Origin: Promethearchaeota archaeon
GTDB lineage: Archaea > Asgardarchaeota > Lokiarchaeia > Sigyniarchaeales > SOKP01
Direction: 5' to 3'
Length of the DNA stretch: 64,000 nucleotides
Assembly (NCBI GenBank): GCA_030599585.1
Contig: JAUVNS010000013.1
Location: forward strand, 1-64,000
This document shows positions 34,526-43,600 of this stretch, piece after piece (position 1 is the stretch's first letter; each line of letters opens with the position of its first letter). The notes under the pieces were generated by a model. It was not told the DNA's origin, did not search any database, and worked only from the letters and a program-made list of their open reading frames with translations. The translations under genes and the position numbers were made by a program.

Positions 34526-36496
34526 CTACTTTTTTTTGATCAATTGCTCTTTTTCAAGATGATTTACTAAGATTTGTATCTTCTTAGGTTGAATTATTGT
34601 CTCGTATTCCAGCGACAGGAAAGCTGATATCATTAAAGTATTGTATCCTTTCCCGAGTAAATTAAATAACTCGTTAATAGGACCTAAAAATTCATATTTT
34701 AATTCTGCTATAAATTTTTCGAATTCTTGATATTTTACCAGTTTAAAAAGATTTCTAGCATATAATGGTCCTTGATAGGTGAGCTCGTAGATATTATTGA
34801 ATATCTGCTCTTCTTTTTTGAACTCGTCCTCATTGAAATCAAATTTTTCATTCCATCTTCTATTCTGAGAATCTTCTAGTTCTCCTATTTCTTTCTTCGC
34901 CATTTCAATTAGTTGGAGAGTTTCTGAAGAATTTTCAATTGATTTTATTCTTTCTAATAACTCAATTTCATATAGAAAAGAAGCCTTTATTAGAGCTTTA
35001 CCTAATAAGAATAAATCTATTCGAAATTCTGTTTTCTCTGTATTTTCTGAAGAATTAGTAGCTATTGATAATTCTTCTAGAAGTCTAACTAGTGTTCCGA
35101 TTCTTTTAAATAATCCTTGACGAATTACAGGCCAAAAGTTTTTTATGAGAGCTTTATCAAATATAGAAAAAACATAGGAAATACTTAGGGCGATCGCGAT
35201 TACTCTCTTTAATTCAGTGGAATCACAATACTCTACAGTATCGACGTTGGAATGCCAATTAGGATCATTGTGACCTAGCATTAGGGAGGGGATTCCAAAA
35301 TAGGAATCTATAAAAAGAAAATGATCACTACCACCGTCATAACTTCTCAAACGATAAGACATTGGATTTTTAGTTCCATTGATGGCAATTCCTTTAGGGT
35401 GGTCAGCGATTTTTTTCACAAAAGTGGTTGTGATATCGTTCAAAATTGAAGGTGTGGACCGAGGAGTAAAGTTCACCTCAAAGGGCTGTCCTATCTTTAA
35501 GGGATGTTCTCCAATCATATCTAAATTTATACAAGCTAATACATTTTTCATCTTATCTTCGTGAAACTTCATCCATGGAACAGTGCCGTTGAATTCTGGA
35601 ACCCACACAAATCTTAATGTCCGCTTGGGATTATCAATTATTTTGTTTTTAATCAAATATTTGAATGCTCTCGCTAACTCAAGTAAACCCGCAGCACCAC
35701 TAGCATTATCATTTGCACTCGGGAGAGGGTGGCACAAGTGAGCAATAATAATTATTTCTTGCTCTGGAAATTCCATTCCTTGAATAGAACTAGATAACAC
35801 TTCAAAGTTACCATTTAAAAATTCTGCTTTAATACGGGCGTGTACCTTAACAGGTCCTTTTTTCAACAATTCCTTTAGATGCATTGCTTGATTATACGAT
35901 ATGCTGAAACCAAATTTTGCATTATCCATTCTTTCCTTTGTGGTAAAGAAGCCATTATATATGCGACGATCGAGATTGTTCCTCGTTCTTCTCAAGTCAG
36001 GATAATATATCACACCTATAGCCTTGCTTTCTTCAATATAAGGACGATTCAAATAGATCGGTCCTGACATCAAAATAATTTTTCCTTCAATGTCATTTTT
36101 CTCATAATCTTCCTTATTATCACCTGTACCGATATCAACAATTTCTACAGTAATATCACATGGTTTTGAATGGGTTATGATAGAAACGGGGATGTCATTG
36201 AAATCACATAGTTTAATTTTTTCGGGTTCTTCAATCCATAATTCACCAGTTTCGATCTCCCATTGATATGACGCGGGATATCCCCAGACGGTTGTTTCCC
36301 CATCAGCGGGAGATTTAAAATGCTCTATATCGTCAAATCCTAAAGAAACTAGTTCTTTTTTTACTGTTTCAAGACTATCGTGATATCCATTAGATGCTTG
36401 AATCCGATTATATTGGGAAATCTTAGCAACCCAATCCCACGCTCTTTGACCATTTATTACATTAAGAATGTCAATGAGGAACTTTTCAATGTCCAT
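34526..36496 (-). CDS. M28-like zinc aminopeptidase-family protein (DUF4910-like)
   Basis: The 656-residue protein has an inserted PA-like segment (about residues 110-220, KIILMSGPIYLNRP). It then has a zinc peptidase core: HLCHPLPSANDNASGA near 252, CINLDMIGEHP near 320 and GGSDHFLF near 390. The HLCHP...NDNASG arrangement resembles the M28/DUF4910 aminopeptidase-like group. The C-terminal 200 residues are helical. It has no signal peptide and is probably a cytosolic peptidase or deacylase. It is convergent with the GH4 gene (17-bp gap) and divergent from the transaldolase operon. Confidence 0.75.
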   Translation of the reverse strand: MDIEKFLIDILNVINGQRAWDWVAKISQYNRIQASNGYHDSLETVKKELVSLGFDDIEHFKSPADGETTVWGYPASYQWEIETGELWIEEPEKIKLCDFNDIPVSIITHSKPCDITVEIVDIGTGDNKEDYEKNDIEGKIILMSGPIYLNRPYIEESKAIGVIYYPDLRRTRNNLDRRIYNGFFTTKERMDNAKFGFSISYNQAMHLKELLKKGPVKVHARIKAEFLNGNFEVLSSSIQGMEFPEQEIIIIAHLCHPLPSANDNASGAAGLLELARAFKYLIKNKIIDNPKRTLRFVWVPEFNGTVPWMKFHEDKMKNVLACINLDMIGEHPLKIGQPFEVNFTPRSTPSILNDITTTFVKKIADHPKGIAINGTKNPMSYRLRSYDGGSDHFLFIDSYFGIPSLMLGHNDPNWHSNVDTVEYCDSTELKRVIAIALSISYVFSIFDKALIKNFWPVIRQGLFKRIGTLVRLLEELSIATNSSENTEKTEFRIDLFLLGKALIKASFLYEIELLERIKSIENSSETLQLIEMAKKEIGELEDSQNRRWNEKFDFNEDEFKKEEQIFNNIYELTYQGPLYARNLFKLVKYQEFEKFIAELKYEFLGPINELFNLLGKGYNTLMISAFLSLEYETIIQPKKIQILVNHLEKEQLIKKK

Positions 36497-36564
36497 ACTA
36501 TATAATTCACTTATTTATGAATTTAAAATACATTTAATATCAATAATGACTTTTTTCAAATAAA

Positions 36565-36576
36565 TTTAATATAAAA
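36565..36576 (+). promoter_or_regulatory. Candidate TATA box of the transaldolase-isomerase-glycosidase operon
   Basis: tttaatataaaa lies about 24-35 bp before ATG 36600 in the AT-rich divergent gap 36497-36599. The spacing fits an archaeal promoter with a very short leader. No operator repeat was seen. Confidence 0.4.
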
Positions 36577-36599
36577 TTAAAATAAAGTAGAACTAAATT

Positions 36600-37268
36600 A
36601 TGAAATATTTCTTAGATAGTGCCAAAATAGACGAAATTAAATATGCTTTAGAAAATTGGGGAATTGATGGCGTAACATCCAATCCGAAACATATCAAAAG
36701 TTCGGGCAAATCTTTCTATAGCGTAATAAAAGAATTTGCTGAAGAGTTCAAAGACATTAATTTTCCAATTTCCGTTGAGATTAACCCGCACATAGTTAAT
36801 TCAAAAGAAATGGTAGCTTCAGCGAAAGATATTGCTAAATTATCATCTAATTTTGTCATTAAAATCCCTTGTACAGAGCAAGGATTAATTGCTACTAAAA
36901 AATTAGTGGAAGCAAAGATAAAAGTAAATGTTACCTTAGTTTTCACAACTTCGCAAGCGTTACAGGTAGGGAGAATTGGAGCAGCTTATTGCTCTCCTTT
37001 CATTGGGTGGCAAGAAAACTCTGGCGTCGATTGCGAGCTTTTAATCTCGGATATAATGCTACTCTATAATAATTATGATTTCGCCACAGAAGTTATAGTA
37101 GCTGCTGTACGAAACGCCAAGCAAATAGTTGAAGCAGGTCGTTTTGGAGCAAATATTGTTACTGCGGGATTCCAAGTTTATAAAGATAGTTTTGAGCATC
37201 CCTTTACTGATAAAGGCTTAAAAATTTTTCAAGATGCATGGGATGATACGGAACTCGGAACATTATAA
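36600..37268 (+). CDS. Small transaldolase (FSA/TalC type), candidate 6-deoxy-6-sulfofructose transaldolase
   Basis: The 222-residue protein is a complete FSA/TalC-type class I aldolase. It begins MKYFLDSAKIDEIKYAL, has GVTSNPKH near 24, the Schiff-base Lys88 in FVIKIPCTEQG and NVTLVFTTSQALQV near 110. The phosphate-binding motif SPFxGR reads CSPFIGWQEN here: Trp137 replaces the Arg that holds the substrate phosphate. That argues against ordinary fructose 6-phosphate chemistry. It is the first gene of a tight operon with an isomerase (9 bp or a short overlap of signals) and a sulfoquinovosidase-like GH31. By context it may cleave 6-deoxy-6-sulfofructose to sulfolactaldehyde, passing dihydroxyacetone to an aldehyde acceptor. 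The reaction is inferred. Confidence 0.8.
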   Translation: MKYFLDSAKIDEIKYALENWGIDGVTSNPKHIKSSGKSFYSVIKEFAEEFKDINFPISVEINPHIVNSKEMVASAKDIAKLSSNFVIKIPCTEQGLIATKKLVEAKIKVNVTLVFTTSQALQVGRIGAAYCSPFIGWQENSGVDCELLISDIMLLYNNYDFATEVIVAAVRNAKQIVEAGRFGANIVTAGFQVYKDSFEHPFTDKGLKIFQDAWDDTELGTL

Positions 37269-37292
37269 AACTAATCAGTGAGGATATGTAAA

Positions 37293-38609
37293 TTGAAACA
37301 AAAAATTTGCGTTGGTATCGTTTGTTTAGCTCGAAAAACCTTCGATTATAAAGCAGCTGAAGAAATTTACAGCAAAATTAACGAGGATTTAAAGAATAAA
37401 GAACAAGTTCAATGGGAAATCATCCCGGATTTGCTTATCGAAGTAGAAGACGCTCAAGACGCGGCTCACACATTAGTTTCCAAAGAAATTGATGCTTTAG
37501 TATGTATTAGTGGGACTTTCGCATTAGGACATTTAATTTTAGAACTAAATAAAGTTATCAAAAAACCAATTTTATTATGGGGATTAGAAGAATTACCTTA
37601 TGACGGTGGAAAAATTCGGCTTAATTCTGTGTGTGGGATTAACTTAAATGCAAGTAATCTGTATAAAGCGGGTGTTAAGAATTACCAAGTTGTAATTGGC
37701 AACCAAATTGATGATGATTGGTTGAATGCAATTCGTATCGTTAAAGCTTTTTCTACAAATCGCATAGGAATTATTGGCTATAGAGCTAAAGGATTTTTTA
37801 ACTTAGATGTAGATGAATTGGATTTGTATAAGCAGGTGGGAGTTCTCGTTGATCATTTCGAGTTAAATGAGATTTACAACTATGAAGTTAACCAAGATAA
37901 AATAGAAGAAAGGGTACAGCAAATTAATTCGATTTTTGATGTATCTGACGTATCGGAACAACAAATACTTAAAGTTGCCGAGCTCACTACAAAATTTAAA
38001 GGGTTTATGAATAAACATCGATTAGATGCTCTCGCTATAAGATGTTGGCCAGAGTTCGCCGGAAATTTTGGCATTTCGCCATGTGCTGCGATGTCAATTT
38101 TACAATCAGAGGATAGAATTTTGACATGCGAAGGCGATTTGTTAGGATCTCTTTCAATGTTAGCTCATCAAGCGATAGGTGGTGAAACTCCTTTCTTAGC
38201 TGATTTTTCGCAAGTAGATATAAAAGAAAACTTCGGACTTCTGTGGCATTGCGGCGTTGCAGCATGTAATTTGTGGGATGGAAAGTGCATAAGATCGTTA
38301 GATACTTATTTTGCAGGGGGAAAAGGGGTAACAGCTGATTTTGTAATGAAATCTGGAGAGATTTCAATGCTTAGAATTGATTATACACCCGGAGAATATA
38401 GAATATTTTTACAGAGAGCGAGGGGTATCCCAATGGATAAGGATCTAAAGGGAACCTATGTTAAAGTAAGATTTGAAGATAATGTAAAGGATGTTCTGGA
38501 TAAAATTATTCAGAATGGAATAGCTCATCATGTATCTATTGTTTACGGAGAATATATAAAACCTTTAGAGATTTTTGCAAAGTTAAAAGGATGGAATATA
38601 ATAAAATAA
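37293..38609 (+). CDS. L-fucose/L-arabinose isomerase-like protein, candidate sulfoquinovose isomerase
   Basis: The 438-residue protein has the FucI/AraA-type fold. N-terminal Rossmann-like domains carry CVGIVCLARKTFDY and DALVCISGTFALGH. The C-terminal half holds the metal ligands: Glu of RCWPEFAGNFG, Glu/Asp of CEGDLLGSLSML and His of LLWHCGVAAC. It should interconvert an aldose and a ketose using a divalent metal. I use TTG 37293, with GTGAGGA 8 bp upstream; a GTG at 37278 is an alternative. It lies between transaldolase and the GH31 gene. In the sulfo-transaldolase pathway an isomerase turns sulfoquinovose into 6-deoxy-6-sulfofructose, which fits this slot. Substrate by context only. Confidence 0.8.
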   Translation: MKQKICVGIVCLARKTFDYKAAEEIYSKINEDLKNKEQVQWEIIPDLLIEVEDAQDAAHTLVSKEIDALVCISGTFALGHLILELNKVIKKPILLWGLEELPYDGGKIRLNSVCGINLNASNLYKAGVKNYQVVIGNQIDDDWLNAIRIVKAFSTNRIGIIGYRAKGFFNLDVDELDLYKQVGVLVDHFELNEIYNYEVNQDKIEERVQQINSIFDVSDVSEQQILKVAELTTKFKGFMNKHRLDALAIRCWPEFAGNFGISPCAAMSILQSEDRILTCEGDLLGSLSMLAHQAIGGETPFLADFSQVDIKENFGLLWHCGVAACNLWDGKCIRSLDTYFAGGKGVTADFVMKSGEISMLRIDYTPGEYRIFLQRARGIPMDKDLKGTYVKVRFEDNVKDVLDKIIQNGIAHHVSIVYGEYIKPLEIFAKLKGWNIIK

Positions 38610-38626
38610 CAAACTAAGGGCTATTT

Positions 38627-40600
38627 ATGTTAGAATTTAAAGAATTAGATAATGGTTTTAAGTTACTGTTTAAGAATTATTTATTCTTAACGCATAGTCA
38701 AGATAATCCTTGTTTCAAAATAGGAAAAGGGAAAGCAAGTTATAAAATACATCATGGTCATTTTAAAATTAGGGAAAAAGAATTAACTGAAATTCCTTTA
38801 AAAAACTTCAATATTTGTTCTAAGGATGAAAGCAAAGTAATTATAGAGTTCATTTCTGGAGAGGAAAAATTAAAAGTCACCTTTTTTGTGGAAAAAGATC
38901 ACTTTAAGATGCACTTTGATTGTCCAAATTCAGAAATTAATCGGTTTTGGATGAAATTGCAAGCTAAAACAGATGAAGCGATTCATGGTTGTGGAGAACA
39001 ATTTTCAGAAGTTAATTTAAGGGGTAAAGAAGTTCCTTTATGGGTTGAGGAGCAAGGAGTAGGACGAGGAGATCCACCAATTACTGGAGATTGGTATACT
39101 ACGTATCATCCACAACCTACTTTTGTGTCTTCTCAGAACTATTTCTGTCACTGTGCAAGCACAAGTTATGCGAAGTTCAATTTCATTGAAAAGAATTACC
39201 ATGAATTATATATTTGGAGCGTACCTAAAGAAATCACATTTGGTAAATTTGATTCAGCTCTTGAAACTGTAAGTAACCTTTCAAAGTTGTTAGGATTACA
39301 ACCCATATTACCCGATTGGGTGTACGATGGGGTTTGGTTAGGAATTCAAGGCGGAAAAGACATTGTAGAACAAAAAGTACAGAAATGCTTAGAAAAAAAA
39401 GTTAAAATTGCGGCAGTGTGGTGCCAAGATTGGCAAGGAATACACATGCAAGGCGCCCAGAAGAGGTTGATTTGGAACTGGGAATACGACGAGGATTTAT
39501 ACCCCGATTTACCGTCCTATATAAAAAGCTTAAATGGTAGAGGTATAAAATATCTTGGATATAATAATTCTATGCTAGCAAAAGGAGGTGAACAGTACAA
39601 CGACGCCCTCAACAAAGATTTATGTGTTAAAGATAAAAACGGAAACCAATACAAGATAATCACTGACACTGGGGAAAAATCTATGCTTGATCTTAGCAAT
39701 CCAAATGCACTCCTATGGTTTAAAGAAATTATAAAAGAAAATATGATAAAGATTGGATTGTCAGGATGGATGGCTGATTATGGAGAATATCTACCTATTG
39801 ATGCAGTACTATATTCTGGTGAAAGTCCCGAAACTTTTCACAATAAATACCCTGTAATATTTGCTAAAGTTAATTTAGAAGCAATACAAGAAACGAGAAA
39901 AGAAGGAGAAATTGTATTTTTCACTAGAGCCGGTTATTCAAATATATCAAGATACACAACTTCAGTTTGGGCAGGCGATCAGTTAATAGATTGGAGTTTG
40001 GGTGATGGTTTAGGAACTGTTATTCCAGCAGGTATTTCTATTGGAATCTGTGGGATAGGGTATTACCATTTTGATATTGGCGGATTTCACAGTCTCGAAA
40101 ATTATATTCGAACTAAAGAAATGTTTATGCGTTGGACAGAGGCAAGCGTTTTTACGATGGTTATGCGTACTCATGAAAGTATAAAACCATTTGATAATTT
40201 ACAATTTGATTACGATGAAGAAACGCTTGAGCATTTCGCTAAAATGATAGACATACACGTTCAGCTTAAACCATATTTAAAACATCTCTCTGACGAATAC
40301 CAGAAAAAGGGGATATCGCCATTCAGAGGGTGTTTTTTACATTATGAAAACGATCATGAATTGCATAATCTCAAATACCAGTACTTACTTGGTTCTGAAT
40401 TACTGATAGCTCCCGTAATTAAGCAAGATAAAAAAAAATGGGAAATATATTTTCCTGACGATGTTTGGATTCATATTTGGACAGGAAAAGAGTACCTTAA
40501 AGGATGGAACAATGTAGATGCCCCTATTGGGCAACCACCCGTTTTTTACAGAAAAAATTCCAGCTTCAAAAATCTTTTCCAGACTTTTAGGGAGTACTAA
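38627..40600 (+). CDS. GH31 alpha-glycosidase, sulfoquinovosidase (YihQ)-like
   Basis: The 657-residue GH31 enzyme has nucleophile Asp384 (WMADYGEYLP) and acid/base Asp451 (WAGDQLIDWS). Compared with E. coli YihQ from memory, the catalytic pair (405, 472) and the sulfonate-pocket residues Gln262, Gln288, Arg301 and Trp304 all align here 21 positions lower as Gln241, Gln267, Arg280 and Trp283. The fifth pocket residue, Tyr508, is Phe487. The constant offset of 21 implies a gapless core. The Arg and Trp in KRLIWNW are the family's hallmark for reading a sulfonate. It should release sulfoquinovose from sulfoquinovosyl glycerides. There is no signal peptide. It starts 17 bp after the isomerase with an AAGGG site. 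Substrate remains to be proven. Confidence 0.85.
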   Translation: MLEFKELDNGFKLLFKNYLFLTHSQDNPCFKIGKGKASYKIHHGHFKIREKELTEIPLKNFNICSKDESKVIIEFISGEEKLKVTFFVEKDHFKMHFDCPNSEINRFWMKLQAKTDEAIHGCGEQFSEVNLRGKEVPLWVEEQGVGRGDPPITGDWYTTYHPQPTFVSSQNYFCHCASTSYAKFNFIEKNYHELYIWSVPKEITFGKFDSALETVSNLSKLLGLQPILPDWVYDGVWLGIQGGKDIVEQKVQKCLEKKVKIAAVWCQDWQGIHMQGAQKRLIWNWEYDEDLYPDLPSYIKSLNGRGIKYLGYNNSMLAKGGEQYNDALNKDLCVKDKNGNQYKIITDTGEKSMLDLSNPNALLWFKEIIKENMIKIGLSGWMADYGEYLPIDAVLYSGESPETFHNKYPVIFAKVNLEAIQETRKEGEIVFFTRAGYSNISRYTTSVWAGDQLIDWSLGDGLGTVIPAGISIGICGIGYYHFDIGGFHSLENYIRTKEMFMRWTEASVFTMVMRTHESIKPFDNLQFDYDEETLEHFAKMIDIHVQLKPYLKHLSDEYQKKGISPFRGCFLHYENDHELHNLKYQYLLGSELLIAPVIKQDKKKWEIYFPDDVWIHIWTGKEYLKGWNNVDAPIGQPPVFYRKNSSFKNLFQTFREY

Positions 40601-40608
40601 TTTTTTTT
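40601..40608 (+). terminator. T-run terminator of the operon
   Basis: Eight T residues follow the TAA of the GH31 gene directly, a typical archaeal U-tract terminator for the plus-strand operon. Confidence 0.6.
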
Positions 40609-40632
40609 AATACTATACAATGGTATAGTATT
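40609..40632. terminator. Perfect 10-bp hairpin between convergent genes
   Basis: AATACTATAC and GTATAGTATT pair perfectly around an AATG loop. The hairpin sits in the 95-bp gap between the convergent GH31 and protease genes. It may help termination from either side or stabilise 3' ends; an A-run at 40681-40691 reads as a U-tract for the minus-strand gene. Confidence 0.5.
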
Positions 40633-40695
40633 ACATCCCATATCACTCATTTACTCTTTACTTATAAGATTTTATTTAAATAAAAAAAAAAAGGT

Positions 40696-43600
40696 TTAAT
40701 TATTTAATTTTAGGTTTTTTCTTTTCAGAAGGATTATCGAAATTCCAACTGAAAATAGAATTAGCAGTAGTGGGCTATAACCAGGTATTTCTGTTGTTGG
40801 ATCAGTCAAGTTAAAGATTTCAAAATATTCACTATCATCAAAAGTTCCAGGATATTCCGCATCACTTATTCTTATTTGATATAAATCAGAACTTTCTAAA
40901 AGAAGAGATATCTCCCAGCTAAACTCACCATCATTAGGGGTGCTAGGATCGATTATTGCTACGAATGTCCCATTCTTATAAAGATCAATTCTTACGCCTG
41001 CAATATTTCCCTCTGAATTCCAATAGACATCTTTAGATAATCCAGCTAGCCAAATGCTAGAATTATCAGGTGTAGTAACATTAATGGATGCGATGTAGAA
41101 AGTAGGATCGTAAAGTATTAAGTTTTCTAGTAATCTAGTATAGTTTTTATTATGGTTCCATTCCAGTGGTTGATTAGTTGCTATGAAAAAGCCATTTCCG
41201 AATTCAAATTCAACGAGCACAGGATTCAATGTATTTCCATCGAGTAATATTTCTTTTGCCCCTACAGGATAAGTATTATAGTATCCATGTGACGAATACA
41301 ACCAATTATCCAATTCGTCGTCTTCAATTAACGAAGGAGCCAGTAATACGGGGTGGTGTTGCAGATTTATAGAAACATTCTGAATAGTGGTAAAAGTTTT
41401 ATTTAATCCCCCTGGCAACAAGTATGTTTCATTCCAATAGCCCAAAGCAGAACCTCCATCAGCAGTTGAAAGCATTATTATGCCTCCATTAGCAACATAA
41501 GATTCAAACCAAGCAGTGTTAGTAACCAACCTATCATAGAACAATTGACTCTGATCTGAAGAAATTACTACTTTTTGATAAGAGGATAAATCTACCACGC
41601 CCATATCTGACGAGTTATACATCATATACGAAAGATCATTATCAACCAGTATTGGTTCAGTTACATTTAGACCCCAAGGAGCTCCATCCTGAAAAATAGC
41701 TACAGGACCAGTGATAGGTTCGAATGTTATATCAAGGTAAAAATACAGATAGTCGTCGTCTCCACGCCAGTTTATATAATCAACTTGAGAATCCATTACA
41801 AATGTAGGATGGGATACATTTACAGTCCACCACCCTATTAGCAATCCAGTTATGTTATAGAACCCAGAGCTATCAGTAAATCCCTCATCAACTAATTCTC
41901 CACTTGTAGTATTAAAGCACCTAACATAAGCGTCTGGAATAGGATTGTAGTTATATGCATCATACACTCTTACTTCGATCCATCCAGGAGGTTTAAGTTC
42001 CAGGTAAAATGTGATGTAGTCGTCGTCCCCGTTCCAATTGATGTAATTATCTTTAGAATCGCCACCGTAATCCGAATGGGAAACCTCTATGGTATACCAA
42101 CCAATGTATAATCCTGTTACATTAAATATCCCAGAATTGTCAGTATATCCACTCGTAAAGTATGTTCCATTCAAGTAGTTACAAACAACGAGCACATTCT
42201 CAATGGGGAGTAGCGTATCGTCATCTTTCACTGTAACTTCGATATAACCACTATCAGGTGGCATCTCGTCTAAATAGTAAGTCAAGTAATCGTCATCTCC
42301 AGCCCAATTAATATAGGTTTGTTTAGTTTGTCCATGATATCCGTTTCTTGTGACTTCAACAGAGTACCAACCTATTGTTAAGCCGGTAACTTTATAGAAT
42401 CCTGAACTATCCGTATATCCTGTATCGATGACTAAACTCGATGTTACATTAGTAACTTCTACATATGCACTTGAAATTCCTAAATATGAAACCGAATCAA
42501 ATACATTTACATCAATATATCCACTATCTGGAGGTAAGACATCAAGATAAAACGTAAGATAGTCGTCGTCACCTCTCCAATTTATATAATTTGACCTAGA
42601 TTGTTCAGCATACCCTACATGAGAGACATTAACAACATACCACCCAATAACCAGTCCAGTTACGTTATAAAATCCTGAACTGTCAGTGAATCCGAAACCA
42701 TGGAAAGTTCCATTATCGTGCCAAACATCCACACGAACGCTCGGTTTTGGTCCTCCTGTTTCATTGTATACCCTTACTTCTATGTAGCCACTATCAACAG
42801 GTTTTTGAACTAAGAAAAAGGTCAGATAATCGTCATCGTAATTCCAGTTAATATAATTTTGCTTCGTTTGTGTAGCATACCCTACTTTTGATACAGTCAC
42901 CTCATACCATCCAATCCACAGCCCTGTAGCATTATAGAACCCCGCACCATTAGTATATCCCGTTTGGATCACCAGACCCGAGGACATATTAACAACTTGG
43001 ACATAAGCACTAACGATGGGATTAGATGTAGAACTATCCTTAACATTCACTTCGATCCAACTTGAATCAGGTGCTTGAGGAACTAAGTAAAAGTAAAGGT
43101 AGTCGTCATCATAGCCTTTAGCAAGATTGTGAATGGTGTTGAATTTAGTTTGAGGCACATAACCATTTTTAGTCACTTTTACATCGTAACTTCCAACAGC
43201 TAAGTTGGTAATGTTGTAAAATCCGTTACTATCAGTATATCCCGAATCAACAAGAGTCGTAGTTCCAGCTTCGTAGCATTTAACATAAGCGCTTGAAAGG
43301 TAAACGGATGTATCACTATCTCTTACTCGTACTTCTATATAACTAATGTCGGGATTTAGTCCAGTTACAGTGACTGGTGTGCTATGATGACCCTTGTTAT
43401 TCCCTTCGTCGAATTCGTCCACGTTATCGTTTTTATCAATAATCCAACCAATGTAATAAGATCCACCTGGAATATCTGGAAAGGTTCCAACCCAAGTCGC
43501 AGCGTCTGTTCCGAAAGCGGGAGTTGATTCTGCTGAACTTGTTCCAATATAGTAATCCGATGTTGAAATGTAATCGTTTGTTGAGGCATAGTAATGAACA

